From assembly GCF_000472705.1 (NCBI RefSeq), contig NZ_AXAE01000014.1, positions 124,001-188,000 on the forward strand: 64,000 bases of DNA, read 5' to 3'. The stretch's first letter is position 1. Every line of letters starts with the position of its first letter. The notes beneath the pieces are model-generated. The model had not been told where the DNA came from. It saw only the letters and a program-made list of their open reading frames with translations, and ran no database searches. Positions 49,428 to 59,133 of this stretch are shown in pieces. The stretch comes from Mesorhizobium erdmanii USDA 3471 (GTDB lineage: Bacteria > Pseudomonadota > Alphaproteobacteria > Rhizobiales > Rhizobiaceae). A program made the position numbers and the translations under genes.

Positions 49428-49742
49428 ATGTCATGGATTCTTCTGTTTTTCGCCGGCCTGTTCGAAATCGGCTGGGCGATTGGCCTCAAATACACTGACG
49501 GCTTCAGCAAGCTCGTGCCGACCGTGCTCACGGTCGCGTCGATGGTCGTCAGCCTTACATTGCTCGGCCTGGCGCTGAAGGCGCTTCCCGTCGGCACCGC
49601 CTATGCGGTGTGGACCGGCATCGGCACGGTCGGCACGGCGCTGCTCGGCATCTGGCTGCTCGGCGAGCCCGCCACCGCGATCAGGCTCGCCTGCATCGCG
49701 CTGATCGTCGGCGGCATCATGGGGCTGAAGTTCGCGGCCTGA
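49428..49742 (+). CDS. sugE: SMR-family guanidinium exporter (SugE/Gdx)
   Basis: A 104-residue four-helix small multidrug resistance protein. The membrane-embedded Glu13 in [17 protein letters not shown] is the proton and substrate site; this sequence follows the SugE/Gdx subtype rather than EmrE/Qac. Helix 3 has [19 protein letters not shown], and helix 4 [15 protein letters not shown]. Gdx proteins work as antiparallel dimers to export guanidinium. The start at 49428 has GGAG 8 bases upstream inside a potential hairpin. Two ACGA-loop hairpins upstream mark a guanidine riboswitch, which supports the substrate. Confidence 0.93.
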   Translation: MSWILLFFAGLFEIGWAIGLKYTDGFSKLVPTVLTVASMVVSLTLLGLALKALPVGTAYAVWTGIGTVGTALLGIWLLGEPATAIRLACIALIVGGIMGLKFAA

Positions 49743-49822
49743 CCGTACCGGCGCACAAGCACGTTCAGGGCCGCTGCAAGGCGACCCTGATTCAATGTTC
49801 GAACTTGGCTGCGCCGAAGCTG

Positions 49823-50257
49823 CTAGCGGGCCGAGAAGCCCGGAGGCGTCCTGCCGGTGCGCTGCTTGCGCGCCGCATAGCGTGCGTCGCGTTTCGCCTT
49901 GCGCTCGGCCTCGTCCGCCAGCAAACGGGCGATGCGCTCGGTCTCTTCGGCTTCCTTGATCTTCGCTTCAGCCTGAGCCGCCTCTTCGGCCGCAATGCGC
50001 GCCGCTTCAGCCGCTGCCTCGCGCTCGGCCTTCTCGACCGCCTCGCGTGCCAGCTTCTCCTGCTTCAGCCTTGCCTTCTCGGCTTCGCGGATTTCACGAG
50101 CCTCGAGGATCGCCTTGCGCTCGGCCTGTCGCGCCAGCACCGCAGGATCGTCTGCCGCCGGCTTTGACTTGAAGCGCTCCAGAAGCGCCTTCTTTGCCTC
50201 GTTCGCGGCATTGCGCCGCTCGAAAATGTCTTTTTCCCTGTAGATAGCCAAGTCCAC
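49823..50257 (-). CDS. DUF6481-type charged coiled-coil protein
   Basis: A 144-residue protein that starts MDLAIYREKDIFERRNAANE and then is a nearly continuous charged helix rich in Ala, Glu, Arg and Lys (about residues 10-130), ending in RTGRTPPGFSAR. This matches DUF6481-type alphaproteobacterial proteins as far as I recall. Expected to be a long coiled coil in the cytoplasm. Function is unknown. The 216-bp gap to the next gene upstream (50258-50473) holds no further gene I can support. Confidence 0.8.
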   Translation of the reverse strand: MDLAIYREKDIFERRNAANEAKKALLERFKSKPAADDPAVLARQAERKAILEAREIREAEKARLKQEKLAREAVEKAEREAAAEAARIAAEEAAQAEAKIKEAEETERIARLLADEAERKAKRDARYAARKQRTGRTPPGFSAR

Positions 50258-50473
50258 TTCCCTGAAGTCAATTTGCGAGGCTTACATACGCGCGAATGCC
50301 AAGAGTTCAAGCGCCAAAACGGTATGCCAGCCATGAAATTCCGCGATGTTGCAGCCGGGAGACGCCTTTTCCTGCCCAAACCGACATGCACTGTTCACCG
50401 TCTGCCTCTCTGGCGGGCAGGTGCGTGCGTCGCTACCTCTAGCGTAACAATCACCACACCAGGATGACACCAG

Positions 50474-51535
50474 ATGGAACTCGGTCTCTACACTTTTGCC
50501 GACGTCAGCCCGCTACCAGGCCCCGGCGCCATCGGCCCGCACGAGCGGCTGCGCAACCTGATCGAGGAGGTCGAACTGGCCGATCAGGTTGGTCTCGACG
50601 TCTTTGGTCTCGGCGAACATCACCGGCCCGATTATGCCGCTTCCGCGCCGGTCGTGGCGCTGGCCGCTGCCGCCGAGCGCTCGAAACGCATCAAGCTGAC
50701 CAGCGCGGTCACCGTGCTCTCCTCGGACGATCCGGTGCGCGTCTTCCAGCAGTTCGCCACGCTCGATCTCCTGTCGGGCGGCCGTGCCGAGATCATGGCC
50801 GGCCGCGGGTCGTTCATCGAATCCTTCCCGCTCTTCGGCTACAATCTCGAGGACTATGACGAGCTCTTCGCCGAAAAGCTCGACCTGCTGCTTGCCATCC
50901 GCGACCAGGTGAAGGTCACCTGGTCCGGCAATCTGCGCGCGCCGATCAACGATCGCGGCGTCTATCCGAGGCCGTTCCAGGACAGGCTGCCGGTCTGGAT
51001 CGCCATTGGCGGCACGCCACAGTCCGCTGCCCGCGCCGGCGCGCTCGGCCTGCCACTGGCGCTTGCCATCATCGGCGGCGAGCCGGCCCGCTTCGCGCCG
51101 CTGTTTGATCTCTACCGCGAGGCGGCCAAACGCGCCGGCAGCGACCCCAAGGGTCTCGCCACCAGCATCAACGTGCATGGCTTCATTGCCGAGACGACCG
51201 AACAGGCGGCCGACGATTTCTACGGCCCGCAGGCGGAGGTGATGAACCGCATCGGCCGCGAGCGTGGCTGGGGCCCGACATCGCGGGCGCATTTCGACCA
51301 GTCGCGCGGTCCCGATGGCGCGCTGTTCGTCGGCAATCCGGAGCAGGTGGCGGAAAAGATCGTCGCCCAGCACAGGATCTTCAACAATGACCGCTTCCTG
51401 CTGCAGATGGCGGTCGGCACCATGCCGCACGCCAAGATCATGAAGGCGATCGAACTCTACGGCACCAGAGTGGCGCCGATCGTGCGCAAGGAGACGGCGA
51501 AGTCCGCGCCGGCCGTGGCAGCGCCGGTAGCGTAA
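50474..51535 (+). CDS. LLM-class flavin-dependent oxidoreductase (first)
   Basis: A 353-residue luciferase-like monooxygenase fold protein. It opens with [13 protein letters not shown], and contains [64 protein letters not shown], and [27 protein letters not shown], typical of the group using FMN or F420-like cofactors. The substrate is unknown. It begins a run of four plus-strand genes that includes a second, different LLM protein. Confidence 0.9.
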   Translation: MELGLYTFADVSPLPGPGAIGPHERLRNLIEEVELADQVGLDVFGLGEHHRPDYAASAPVVALAAAAERSKRIKLTSAVTVLSSDDPVRVFQQFATLDLLSGGRAEIMAGRGSFIESFPLFGYNLEDYDELFAEKLDLLLAIRDQVKVTWSGNLRAPINDRGVYPRPFQDRLPVWIAIGGTPQSAARAGALGLPLALAIIGGEPARFAPLFDLYREAAKRAGSDPKGLATSINVHGFIAETTEQAADDFYGPQAEVMNRIGRERGWGPTSRAHFDQSRGPDGALFVGNPEQVAEKIVAQHRIFNNDRFLLQMAVGTMPHAKIMKAIELYGTRVAPIVRKETAKSAPAVAAPVA

Positions 51536-51658
51536 GCCCCGTCCCATAACCAAGGGCAAGGTCCGTCTAGGGCTTGCCGGCTAACGGAACCTTGAAGCCG
51601 TGCCGGCGTTTTCGGTCGACGGGTTGCACCAATTGCGGTGCGCCGTCGAGGGACTGTG

Positions 51659-52828
51659 ATGAAACCCGAACCCGACGCGCTGGCCGCAGGCGCTGCCGAA
51701 GCGACCGAAGCGCGCGCCGTGGCGCGTGCCGACACGCATCTGATGCGCTCTTTGCTGGTAGGCATCTTCATCTTCATGAGCGTCTATGCGCTCTATTTCG
51801 GCCGCGCCTTTTTCATGCCGGTCATGCTGGCTTTCCTGCTGGCGCTGACCTTGACGCCGATCGTGCGCCTGCTGCGCAAGCACGGCATTCCCGAAGTAGT
51901 CTCGGCGACGCTTCTGGTGCTTCTGTCGATCTGCGTCTTCGCCAGCGCCGGTTACCTGCTTTCCGGCCCGATCATCGAGCTTATCAACAACACCTCGTCG
52001 ATCGGTCATCAGCTTGGCGAACGGCTGGCCCAACTGCGCCGCCCCTTCGAGAAGATGATGCAGATCTCGCATCAGATCGAACAATTGACCGAGACGTCGC
52101 AGGAGCCCGGCGTCCAGAAGGTGGCGGTGGCCCAATCCGGCATCCTTTCGTCGGCCGCTAGCAACATCCTGTCGGCGGGAACAAGCCTGACCATCATCTT
52201 TGTGTTGTCGCTGTTTCTGCTCGCTTCGGGCACGATGTTCTACGAGAAGATCATCCAGTCCTTCGCCAGCCTCAGCGAAAAGAAGCGGGCGCTGCGCGTC
52301 GTCTATGACGTCGAGCGCGAAATCTCGCACTATCTGCTCACCGTCACCATCATCAATGCCGGTTTAGGCTTGGTCATCGGGCTTGGCCTGTGGGCGCTCG
52401 GCATGCCCAACCCGCTTGTCTGGGGCGTCGCCGCCGCACTCCTCAACTTCCTCCCCTATGTCGGCGCACTGTTGACCATCGTGCTGGTCGCGGTGATGGC
52501 GCTGATCAGCTTCGACACCATTTCCTACGCGCTTCTGGCGCCGGCCTTCGTGCTGTTGTGCGATATCGTCGAAGGCCAGTTCGTGACACCGATGGTGGTC
52601 GGCAGGCGCCTGGAGATCAATGCCGTGGCCATCTTCATCGCCATTGCCTTCTGGTCGTGGCTGTGGGGCTTTGTCGGCGCCCTGATGGCGGTGCCGCTGC
52701 TGGTCGTCATCAAGGTGTTCTGCGACCATTTCGAGGGGCTGGCCCATGTCGGCAATTTTCTCGCCGCGCAGCAGACCGCTGTGGTGGATGACGAGCCGGT
52801 AGAAGAGAACACCGAGGCCGCCGCGTAG
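51659..52828 (+). CDS. AI-2E/PerM-family transporter
   Basis: A 389-residue membrane protein with about eight transmembrane helices and a long central helical domain ([19 protein letters not shown]). The C-terminal conserved segment is [22 protein letters not shown] and [49 protein letters not shown], the PerM/TqsA family signature. Members export autoinducer-2 or act as Na+/H+ antiporters; most are unassigned. The start at 51659 follows GAGGG by 8 bases. Confidence 0.9.
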   Translation: MKPEPDALAAGAAEATEARAVARADTHLMRSLLVGIFIFMSVYALYFGRAFFMPVMLAFLLALTLTPIVRLLRKHGIPEVVSATLLVLLSICVFASAGYLLSGPIIELINNTSSIGHQLGERLAQLRRPFEKMMQISHQIEQLTETSQEPGVQKVAVAQSGILSSAASNILSAGTSLTIIFVLSLFLLASGTMFYEKIIQSFASLSEKKRALRVVYDVEREISHYLLTVTIINAGLGLVIGLGLWALGMPNPLVWGVAAALLNFLPYVGALLTIVLVAVMALISFDTISYALLAPAFVLLCDIVEGQFVTPMVVGRRLEINAVAIFIAIAFWSWLWGFVGALMAVPLLVVIKVFCDHFEGLAHVGNFLAAQQTAVVDDEPVEENTEAAA

Positions 52829-52901
52829 CCAACCCGTCATATTTGCGGTGCCCCGACCGAATGCCTATATCCGGCCGGACAATGGCCGGTGCCCCCTCCC
52901 G

Positions 52902-53731
52902 ATGAACGACGTTTCCTTCGACCTCGACGCCTATTTCGCTCGCATCGGCCATATCGGTTCCAGGGATGCCTCGCTGGACACGCTGCTGGCGCTGCATTTC
53001 CTGCATCCGCAGGCGATCGCCTTCGAGAACATGGATCCGTTTCTTGGCCACCCGGTCCGCCTCGACCTTGCCGCGCTGCGGGACAAGATCGTCGTCGGGG
53101 GACGCGGCGGCTATTGCTTCGAACACAATTTGCTCCTCATGCACGCGCTGAGGGCGCTTGGTTTTCAGGTCGGCGGCCTGGCCGCGCGTGTGCTCTGGGG
53201 CCAGAGCGAGGACGCCATCACCGCACGCGGCCACATGCTGCTGCGCGTCGAACTCGATGGCCGCACCCATATCGCCGATGTCGGCTTCGGCGGCCTGACC
53301 CTGACCGCGCCACTGCTGCTCGAACCGGGCCTGGAACAAAGAACCCCGCACGAGACATTCCGCATTGTCGAGGCCGACGATCACTTCCGCCTGCAGGCCT
53401 TGATCGGCGGCGACTGGCGCTCGCTTTACCGCTTCGACCTGCAGCCGCAATACGAGGTCGACTATTCCGTCACCAACTACTTCCTGTCGACCAGCCCGAC
53501 ATCGCATTTCCTCTCCTCCGTCATTGCCGCACGCGCCGCGCCGGACCGCCGCTATGCGTTGCGCGGCAACCGCCTGTCGATCCACCACCTTGGCGGCCGC
53601 ACCGAGCAGACGGAGATAGCCACCGCCGCCGAACTCGCCGACACGCTGGAAGGTCCGCTCGGCATCATCATTCCCGACCGCGCGGCCTTCGAGGCCAAGG
53701 TGCGTGAAAAGAAGATCGTGGAGACCAACGC

Positions 53732-53735
<4 letters not shown>
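52902..53735 (+). CDS. Arylamine N-acetyltransferase
   Basis: A 277-residue NAT enzyme that transfers acetyl from acetyl-CoA to arylamines and hydrazines. The triad Cys72 (RGGYCFEHN), His111 (ARGHMLL) and Asp126 (IADVGFGG) is complete. Domain 3 with the C-terminal beta barrel is of normal length. The start at 52902 is chosen to match the family N-terminus ([11 protein letters not shown]). Its stop overlaps the start of the next LLM gene by 4 bp, implying joint expression. Confidence 0.93.
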
Positions 53736-54733
<998 letters not shown>

Positions 54734-54815
54734 TGTTTGTGTCTCGCCGGGTCCTTTTGTCGGTAGCGATGCTCTGCTAAGTGCGGAGCATCCAGAGGCA
54801 AGAGCGAGCTTTCCC

Positions 54816-55610
54816 ATGACCCTTGATCTTGACGCCCGCACGCAGTTCGCCATCGACCTAGCGCGGCGGGCAGGCGAGCTTGGGCTCAAATATTTCCGCG
54901 ATCTGGAAAGCCTGACCATCGAGAGCAAGGGCCATCAAGACCTGGTCTCGCAAGCCGACCGCGAGGTCGAGCTGTTCATCCGCGCGGCCATCGCTACCGA
55001 CTATCCGCAAGACGGCATCGTCGGCGAGGAACATGCCTCGGTCGCAGGTTCGACCGGCTATGTCTGGGTCATCGATCCCATCGACGGCACCGCCAATTTC
55101 GTGCGCGGCATTCCTGCCTGGTGCGTGGTGATCGCTTGCGCAAAGGACGGCGAGACGGCCGTCGGCGTCATTCATGAACCATCGACCGGCGAGACGTTCC
55201 ACGGCCGGCTCGGCGGCGGCGCCTTCGTCAACGGCAGGCCGATCAAGACGAGTGCGGCGACCAGCCTTGAAGAAGGATCGGTGGGGACCGGATTCTCGAA
55301 CCGCGCCGAGGCCGACAACATCGCCGTGCTGATCAAGAAGATCCTCGCCGAAGGCGGTGTCTTCTTCCGCAACGCGTCCGGCGCCCTGATGCTGGCCTAC
55401 GTCGCCTCGGGCCGGCTTCTTGGCTATGTCGAGGAACACATGAATGCCTGGGACTGCCTGGCCGGCATGCTGCTGATCGAGGAGGCCGGCGGCACGGTTC
55501 TGAAGGCAGATCCCAAGACGGTGCTGCAAAGCGGCACACAGGTCATATCAGGTGGCAAGGGTGTCTTTTCGAAACTGCAGGCGCTGTGTTCAGGCGTGTT
55601 CGCGGCTTAA
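54816..55610 (+). CDS. Inositol-monophosphatase-family phosphatase
   Basis: A 264-residue Mg-dependent phosphatase. The metal-binding motifs are present: GEEHAS (Glu), WVIDPIDGTANFVRG (Asp-Ile-Asp), and MNAWDCLAGMLLIEEAGG (Trp-Asp). This family includes SuhB, histidinol-phosphatase HisN and inositol-phosphate phosphatases; the substrate cannot be chosen by sequence alone. It is the last of the plus-strand run and converges on the nicotinate-type operon. Confidence 0.92.
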   Translation: MTLDLDARTQFAIDLARRAGELGLKYFRDLESLTIESKGHQDLVSQADREVELFIRAAIATDYPQDGIVGEEHASVAGSTGYVWVIDPIDGTANFVRGIPAWCVVIACAKDGETAVGVIHEPSTGETFHGRLGGGAFVNGRPIKTSAATSLEEGSVGTGFSNRAEADNIAVLIKKILAEGGVFFRNASGALMLAYVASGRLLGYVEEHMNAWDCLAGMLLIEEAGGTVLKADPKTVLQSGTQVISGGKGVFSKLQALCSGVFAA

Positions 55611-55672
55611 GCGCCCACGTTCTGCATTATTGCCGCGACCGTTCGGCGCGAATTGCGCATCACCAACCGGCT

Positions 55673-56134
55673 TTAGGCCAGCTTCGCCAGCAGTCTCGTG
55701 AAGGTGGCGATCTCCTTGGCCGAGAGCGGCGCCAGCGTTTCCCTGGTGATCTCGCGCGCCAGCGGGATGAGCCGGTCGATCGCGTCGCGGCCCTCAGTGG
55801 TCAGATCGACCAGCAGCCGCCTTTTGTCGACCTCATGCTTGGAGAGCTCGACAAGGCCGCGCGCCTTCAGCCGGTCGATGACACCTTTTACCGTCGCCGC
55901 ATCCATGGCGATCAGCGTGCCGAGCTGGTTCTGCGAGGTCTCGCCGACATCGCGCAGCTTGGCCAGGGCCGCGAATTGCGGCGGCGTCAGGTCTCCGATA
56001 TGCGAGGCGAAGATCGAAACATGGCGCTGATGCGCCTTGCGCAGGATGAAGCCGACCTGGTCCTGCAGGAGGTAGTCCTGATCATCCGGCGCCTCGACCT
56101 CGACCAGTTTGAGCAGATTGTCCTCGCCGCTCAC
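55673..56134 (-). CDS. MarR-family regulator, last gene of the nicotinate-type operon
   Basis: A 153-residue winged-helix regulator: LTPPQFAALAKLRDVGETSQNQLGTLIAMDAATVKGVIDRLKARGLVELSKHEVDKRRLLVDLT. Its start overlaps the stop of the preceding gene by 4 bp, so it is co-expressed with the catabolic genes and probably controls them. A candidate site is the near-perfect palindrome at 62949-62966 between the operon and pncA. The ligand may be nicotinate or a hydroxylated product; this is inference. Confidence 0.9.
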   Translation of the reverse strand: MSGEDNLLKLVEVEAPDDQDYLLQDQVGFILRKAHQRHVSIFASHIGDLTPPQFAALAKLRDVGETSQNQLGTLIAMDAATVKGVIDRLKARGLVELSKHEVDKRRLLVDLTTEGRDAIDRLIPLAREITRETLAPLSAKEIATFTRLLAKLA

Positions 56135-56715
56135 CGCAGCCCGTCCCAGGCTTTGATGTCGGTGGCCGCCAACCCGCCCATGCGGTTGTGAACCCGTGGC
56201 CCGCAGGTCATGGCCAGGCAGAAAACAATCTCGTCGGGGCGAGGGCCGTCACTGACACCGACTTCCATGGCGTCGAAATGGCTGCGCACATAGGCGGCGT
56301 TGATGTGGCCGATCGGCACGTCGAGCTTCGAGCCGAAAGCCCCGACCTTCTTGGCCGACGGCACGATCGCCCTGGCGTCGCCGAGCCGTTCGCGCATGGC
56401 ATAGCCGCCCGGCACATGCCACAGCGCGCCGTGCTCCAGTTCGCCCGCCGTGCCGACGATGGCGCCCTTGCCATAGCCGTCGATCTGCTTGACGTCGCCG
56501 CCGAGTGCGGCGATCAGCCGGTCGGCGAGCAGCAAGCCAAGCGGCTTCAGATCATCCATGGCGCTTTGCAAATCCTCGGCATAACGGCCGGCGAACGGGT
56601 TCTTGACCACGGCCATGGCCGCGGCACGCCGGCGCGGCACGTCAACGGCCGGCCCGCCCTCATGAAAGATCTCTTCGCTCAGCACCGCGATCTTGCGGAT
56701 CGGAAACTCAGGCAT
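56131..56715 (-). CDS. Amino-acid-synthesis family protein (DUF1185/PF06684)
   Basis: A 194-residue protein matching the amino-acid-synthesis family: IRKIAVLSEEIFHEGGPAVD, VVKNPFAGRY, YGKGAIVGTAGELEHGALWHVPGGYAMRE, and GHINAAYVRSHFDAMEVGVSDGPRPDEIVFCLAMTCGPRVHNRMGG. From memory a solved member has a chorismate-mutase-like trimer fold; the reaction is unknown. The start at 56715 overlaps the UPF0280 stop by 8 bp. In this operon it may act on a ring-opening or carboxylate product. Confidence 0.85.
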   Translation of the reverse strand: MPEFPIRKIAVLSEEIFHEGGPAVDVPRRRAAAMAVVKNPFAGRYAEDLQSAMDDLKPLGLLLADRLIAALGGDVKQIDGYGKGAIVGTAGELEHGALWHVPGGYAMRERLGDARAIVPSAKKVGAFGSKLDVPIGHINAAYVRSHFDAMEVGVSDGPRPDEIVFCLAMTCGPRVHNRMGGLAATDIKAWDGLR

Positions 56716-57592
56716 GGGCAATCTCCTCCGGTTCATGCTTGTTGGGCGCGGCGAGCGCAACGGCGCCGCTGATGCGGGCCTCACCGCCAAGAAACAGCGC
56801 CGATCCGGCAATCAGCCCGCGCCGGCGAAAATCTTCGGCGACGGCAAGGCCATTGTCCAGCGCCCGCGTCACGTCGGCAAATCCCAGCGTGCCGACCGCC
56901 TGCGTCACCAGGCGCTCGCCAAGATCGCTGTCGGGCGACAGGTCGCGCGCGGGCATGCGGCGGATGGCCGGGTTGCCGGGCAGGTCCACCGCGTTGGCGA
57001 TCAGCGTCGCCGCCGCATCGGCTTCGGCGCCTGTGCGCGCCAGCACGGTGACGGCATCGGCAATGCCAAGCGAGAAAGACCGGCCGCGCCAGCCGCTGGT
57101 GGCGACGCCACCTATGCCATCCTCGGCGCGGATCGTAATCCGGTCGGCCATGCCGTTGCCGGTGCCCGCGACCGCCAGGCCGATCGACGTGCCCGTGCCG
57201 AGGTGAAGGGCGCTGTCGCCGCCATTGTTGACGTAGGCACGATCGAGCCTGCGGCCGGCCAGCAGCGCGGCGAGCATTTCGTCGGCTACCGATCCGGCGA
57301 CGGCCGCCATCGGCGTGATGAAGCATTCCGCGAGCGGCATGACGGCCGCTTCCATGCGCCGCGCCGTCGGGCCGGCGAAGCTGCGCGGCGCCAGGAAAAA
57401 TGCCGGCAGCCGCAATTCGGGAAGCTCCTCGACCAACTCGATCAGCATCGTCTGAAAGCGCGTGACGGCCTGCTCGTAGGCCGCGCGACGCTCATCCGCA
57501 TCGCCAAAAGCCTCGACGATCAGGTCGATCGGCCCATGATTGAGATGCAGCCGCCTGCCATCCTGCAGCCAGTGCGCTTGCGGGCCGTCCAT
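56708..57592 (-). CDS. UPF0280 family protein
   Basis: A 294-residue protein with the UPF0280 pattern: AVAGSVADEMLAALL, AYVNNGGDSALHLGTGTSIGLAVAG, GIGGVATSGWRGRSFSLGIADAVTVLA, and DLPGNPAIRR. The family is, as I recall, a distant structural relative of the flavin transferase ApbE; no activity is assigned. The ATG at 57592 shares one base with the stop of the upstream gene (TGATG). The longer frame to 58543 is a shadow of that gene. Confidence 0.88.
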   Translation of the reverse strand: MDGPQAHWLQDGRRLHLNHGPIDLIVEAFGDADERRAAYEQAVTRFQTMLIELVEELPELRLPAFFLAPRSFAGPTARRMEAAVMPLAECFITPMAAVAGSVADEMLAALLAGRRLDRAYVNNGGDSALHLGTGTSIGLAVAGTGNGMADRITIRAEDGIGGVATSGWRGRSFSLGIADAVTVLARTGAEADAAATLIANAVDLPGNPAIRRMPARDLSPDSDLGERLVTQAVGTLGFADVTRALDNGLAVAEDFRRRGLIAGSALFLGGEARISGAVALAAPNKHEPEEIAHA

Positions 57593-59133
57593 CACCCGAT
57601 CCCGTTCGAACCGGCGCGGTGCAATTGCGCCAGCGGTGGCCATGGATTGCTGGTCGGCGCACCGGTGCCCCGCCGCGGATTGAGATACTCGCCGCCCTTG
57701 GCGACGATGTCCTCGACACTGCGGATTTCGGCCTCGTAGCCGCCGAGCCTGACATAATCGTCGCGGCGCAGCGTGAATTCGATCGGCGCCACCAATGCCG
57801 GTGTCGGCACATAGCCGAACGCGCCTTCCGGCACACGCGTAACATCGACCATCAGCGTTATGCCGCCGCCCGGCCAGACATAGACCGGCGCGCCGCCGAC
57901 GGTGACATAGGTGTTCAAGCCTTGCACGGAGCGGGTGAGATTGACCGGGTTTTCGGTGACGCCGGCGCGCAGCGAGCCGCCGGCGCCGCCGATGAACAGC
58001 ACCGTGCACAGTGCCGGCTCGCAATTGTCCTCGATCAGCCCCACCGACTTCTGCAGCCGCTCTGGAAATCGCTTTTCGACCGGCTTCAATTCGTCGTCGA
58101 GTTCGTAATAGGCGAATTGCTCGCCGGTGGTCGAAACCATCAGCAGCGACAGGCCGGGACGGGCGCCCTTCTTGGCGTTCCACTCGCCGAGGATCGACAG
58201 CGGGTCGGAAATCGAGGTGCCACCCCAGCCGAGCCCGGGCTCGGAGACCTTGAAATAGCGGCCCGGCGTCGAACGGCGGCCGATGATTTTGATGCCCGTA
58301 TCCTGCCAGCCCAGCACCTTGCCGGCCTGATGCTCGGAGACAACCCCGGTGATGTGGTCGTCGACCACCACCACCTCGTCGACCAGCCCGCGCCATTGCG
58401 TGGCGAACATGCCGATGGTGGCCGAGCCGCAGCCGACGCGCATGCGGTGTTCCTGCTTGCCGTCGATGACAGGTGGTTTGCCGGCTTCGACAATGATGGT
58501 GGCGCCGCCATCGATGGTCAGTTCCACCGGTTTGCGGTTGCACAGATCAAGCAGCGCGTCGCAAGTGGCGCGGCCTTCCGATTTGGAGCCGCCGGTCAGA
58601 TGATGCACGCCGCCCAGCGACAGCATCTGCGAACCGTATTCGCCCGTCGTGACATGGCCGATCGCCTCGCCCGCCGCGCGCACGATGGCTGTCTCGGGGC
58701 CGAGATGACGATCGGTGTCGATCTTCACCTTGACGCCGCAATACGAAAAAATGCCCTCGGTGACGACGGTGACGAGATCGACGCCCTCGACCTCCTGGCT
58801 GACGATGAAAGGCGCCGGTTTGTAGTCGGGATAGGTGGTGCCGGCACCGATGGCGGTGACGAAGCGGCGGCCCGTGTTGACCAGTTCGCCGTCCCATGCC
58901 CCGCCTTCAGCGATGAAGGGCACAATTGCCGCGCCGGTTTCCGCCGCATGGTCGAGGATGGTCAGCGGGTCCATGCGCACGATCCGGCCGCCGGCATTGC
59001 CGTAGCGGTCGCAGGCGCCGGTGCGGCCATCCGCGATGTAGCACATGACAGGGCAGGCATCGCAGCGGATCTTCTCCGCCACCAGCTTCTCGCCGGGATC
59101 ATGGGTCTCAAAACGCTCGGCAAGCTCGCTCAC
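57592..59133 (-). CDS. 6-hydroxynicotinate reductase homologue
   Basis: A 513-residue iron-sulfur protein. The N-terminus has Cys24-x2-Cys27-x3-Cys31-x9-Cys41 (RCDACPVMC ... GACDRYG), a [4Fe-4S]-type motif. The body contains GIFSYCGVKVKIDTDRHLG, RMRVGCGSATIGMFA and VTENPVNLTRSVQGLNTYVTVGGAPVYVWPGGG. It corresponds to 6-hydroxynicotinate reductase, which reduces 6-hydroxynicotinate to 1,4,5,6-tetrahydro-6-oxonicotinate in Eubacterium and, reportedly, Azorhizobium. Neighbouring molybdenum hydroxylase subunits and pncA support this. Overlaps both neighbours. Confidence 0.85.
   Translation of the reverse strand: MSELAERFETHDPGEKLVAEKIRCDACPVMCYIADGRTGACDRYGNAGGRIVRMDPLTILDHAAETGAAIVPFIAEGGAWDGELVNTGRRFVTAIGAGTTYPDYKPAPFIVSQEVEGVDLVTVVTEGIFSYCGVKVKIDTDRHLGPETAIVRAAGEAIGHVTTGEYGSQMLSLGGVHHLTGGSKSEGRATCDALLDLCNRKPVELTIDGGATIIVEAGKPPVIDGKQEHRMRVGCGSATIGMFATQWRGLVDEVVVVDDHITGVVSEHQAGKVLGWQDTGIKIIGRRSTPGRYFKVSEPGLGWGGTSISDPLSILGEWNAKKGARPGLSLLMVSTTGEQFAYYELDDELKPVEKRFPERLQKSVGLIEDNCEPALCTVLFIGGAGGSLRAGVTENPVNLTRSVQGLNTYVTVGGAPVYVWPGGGITLMVDVTRVPEGAFGYVPTPALVAPIEFTLRRDDYVRLGGYEAEIRSVEDIVAKGGEYLNPRRGTGAPTSNPWPPLAQLHRAGSNGIG

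Noticed and set aside
57593..58543. N-terminal extension of the UPF0280 gene
   Set aside because: It overlaps the reductase gene in another frame. The UPF0280 domain starts after the ATG at 57592, which overlaps the reductase stop.
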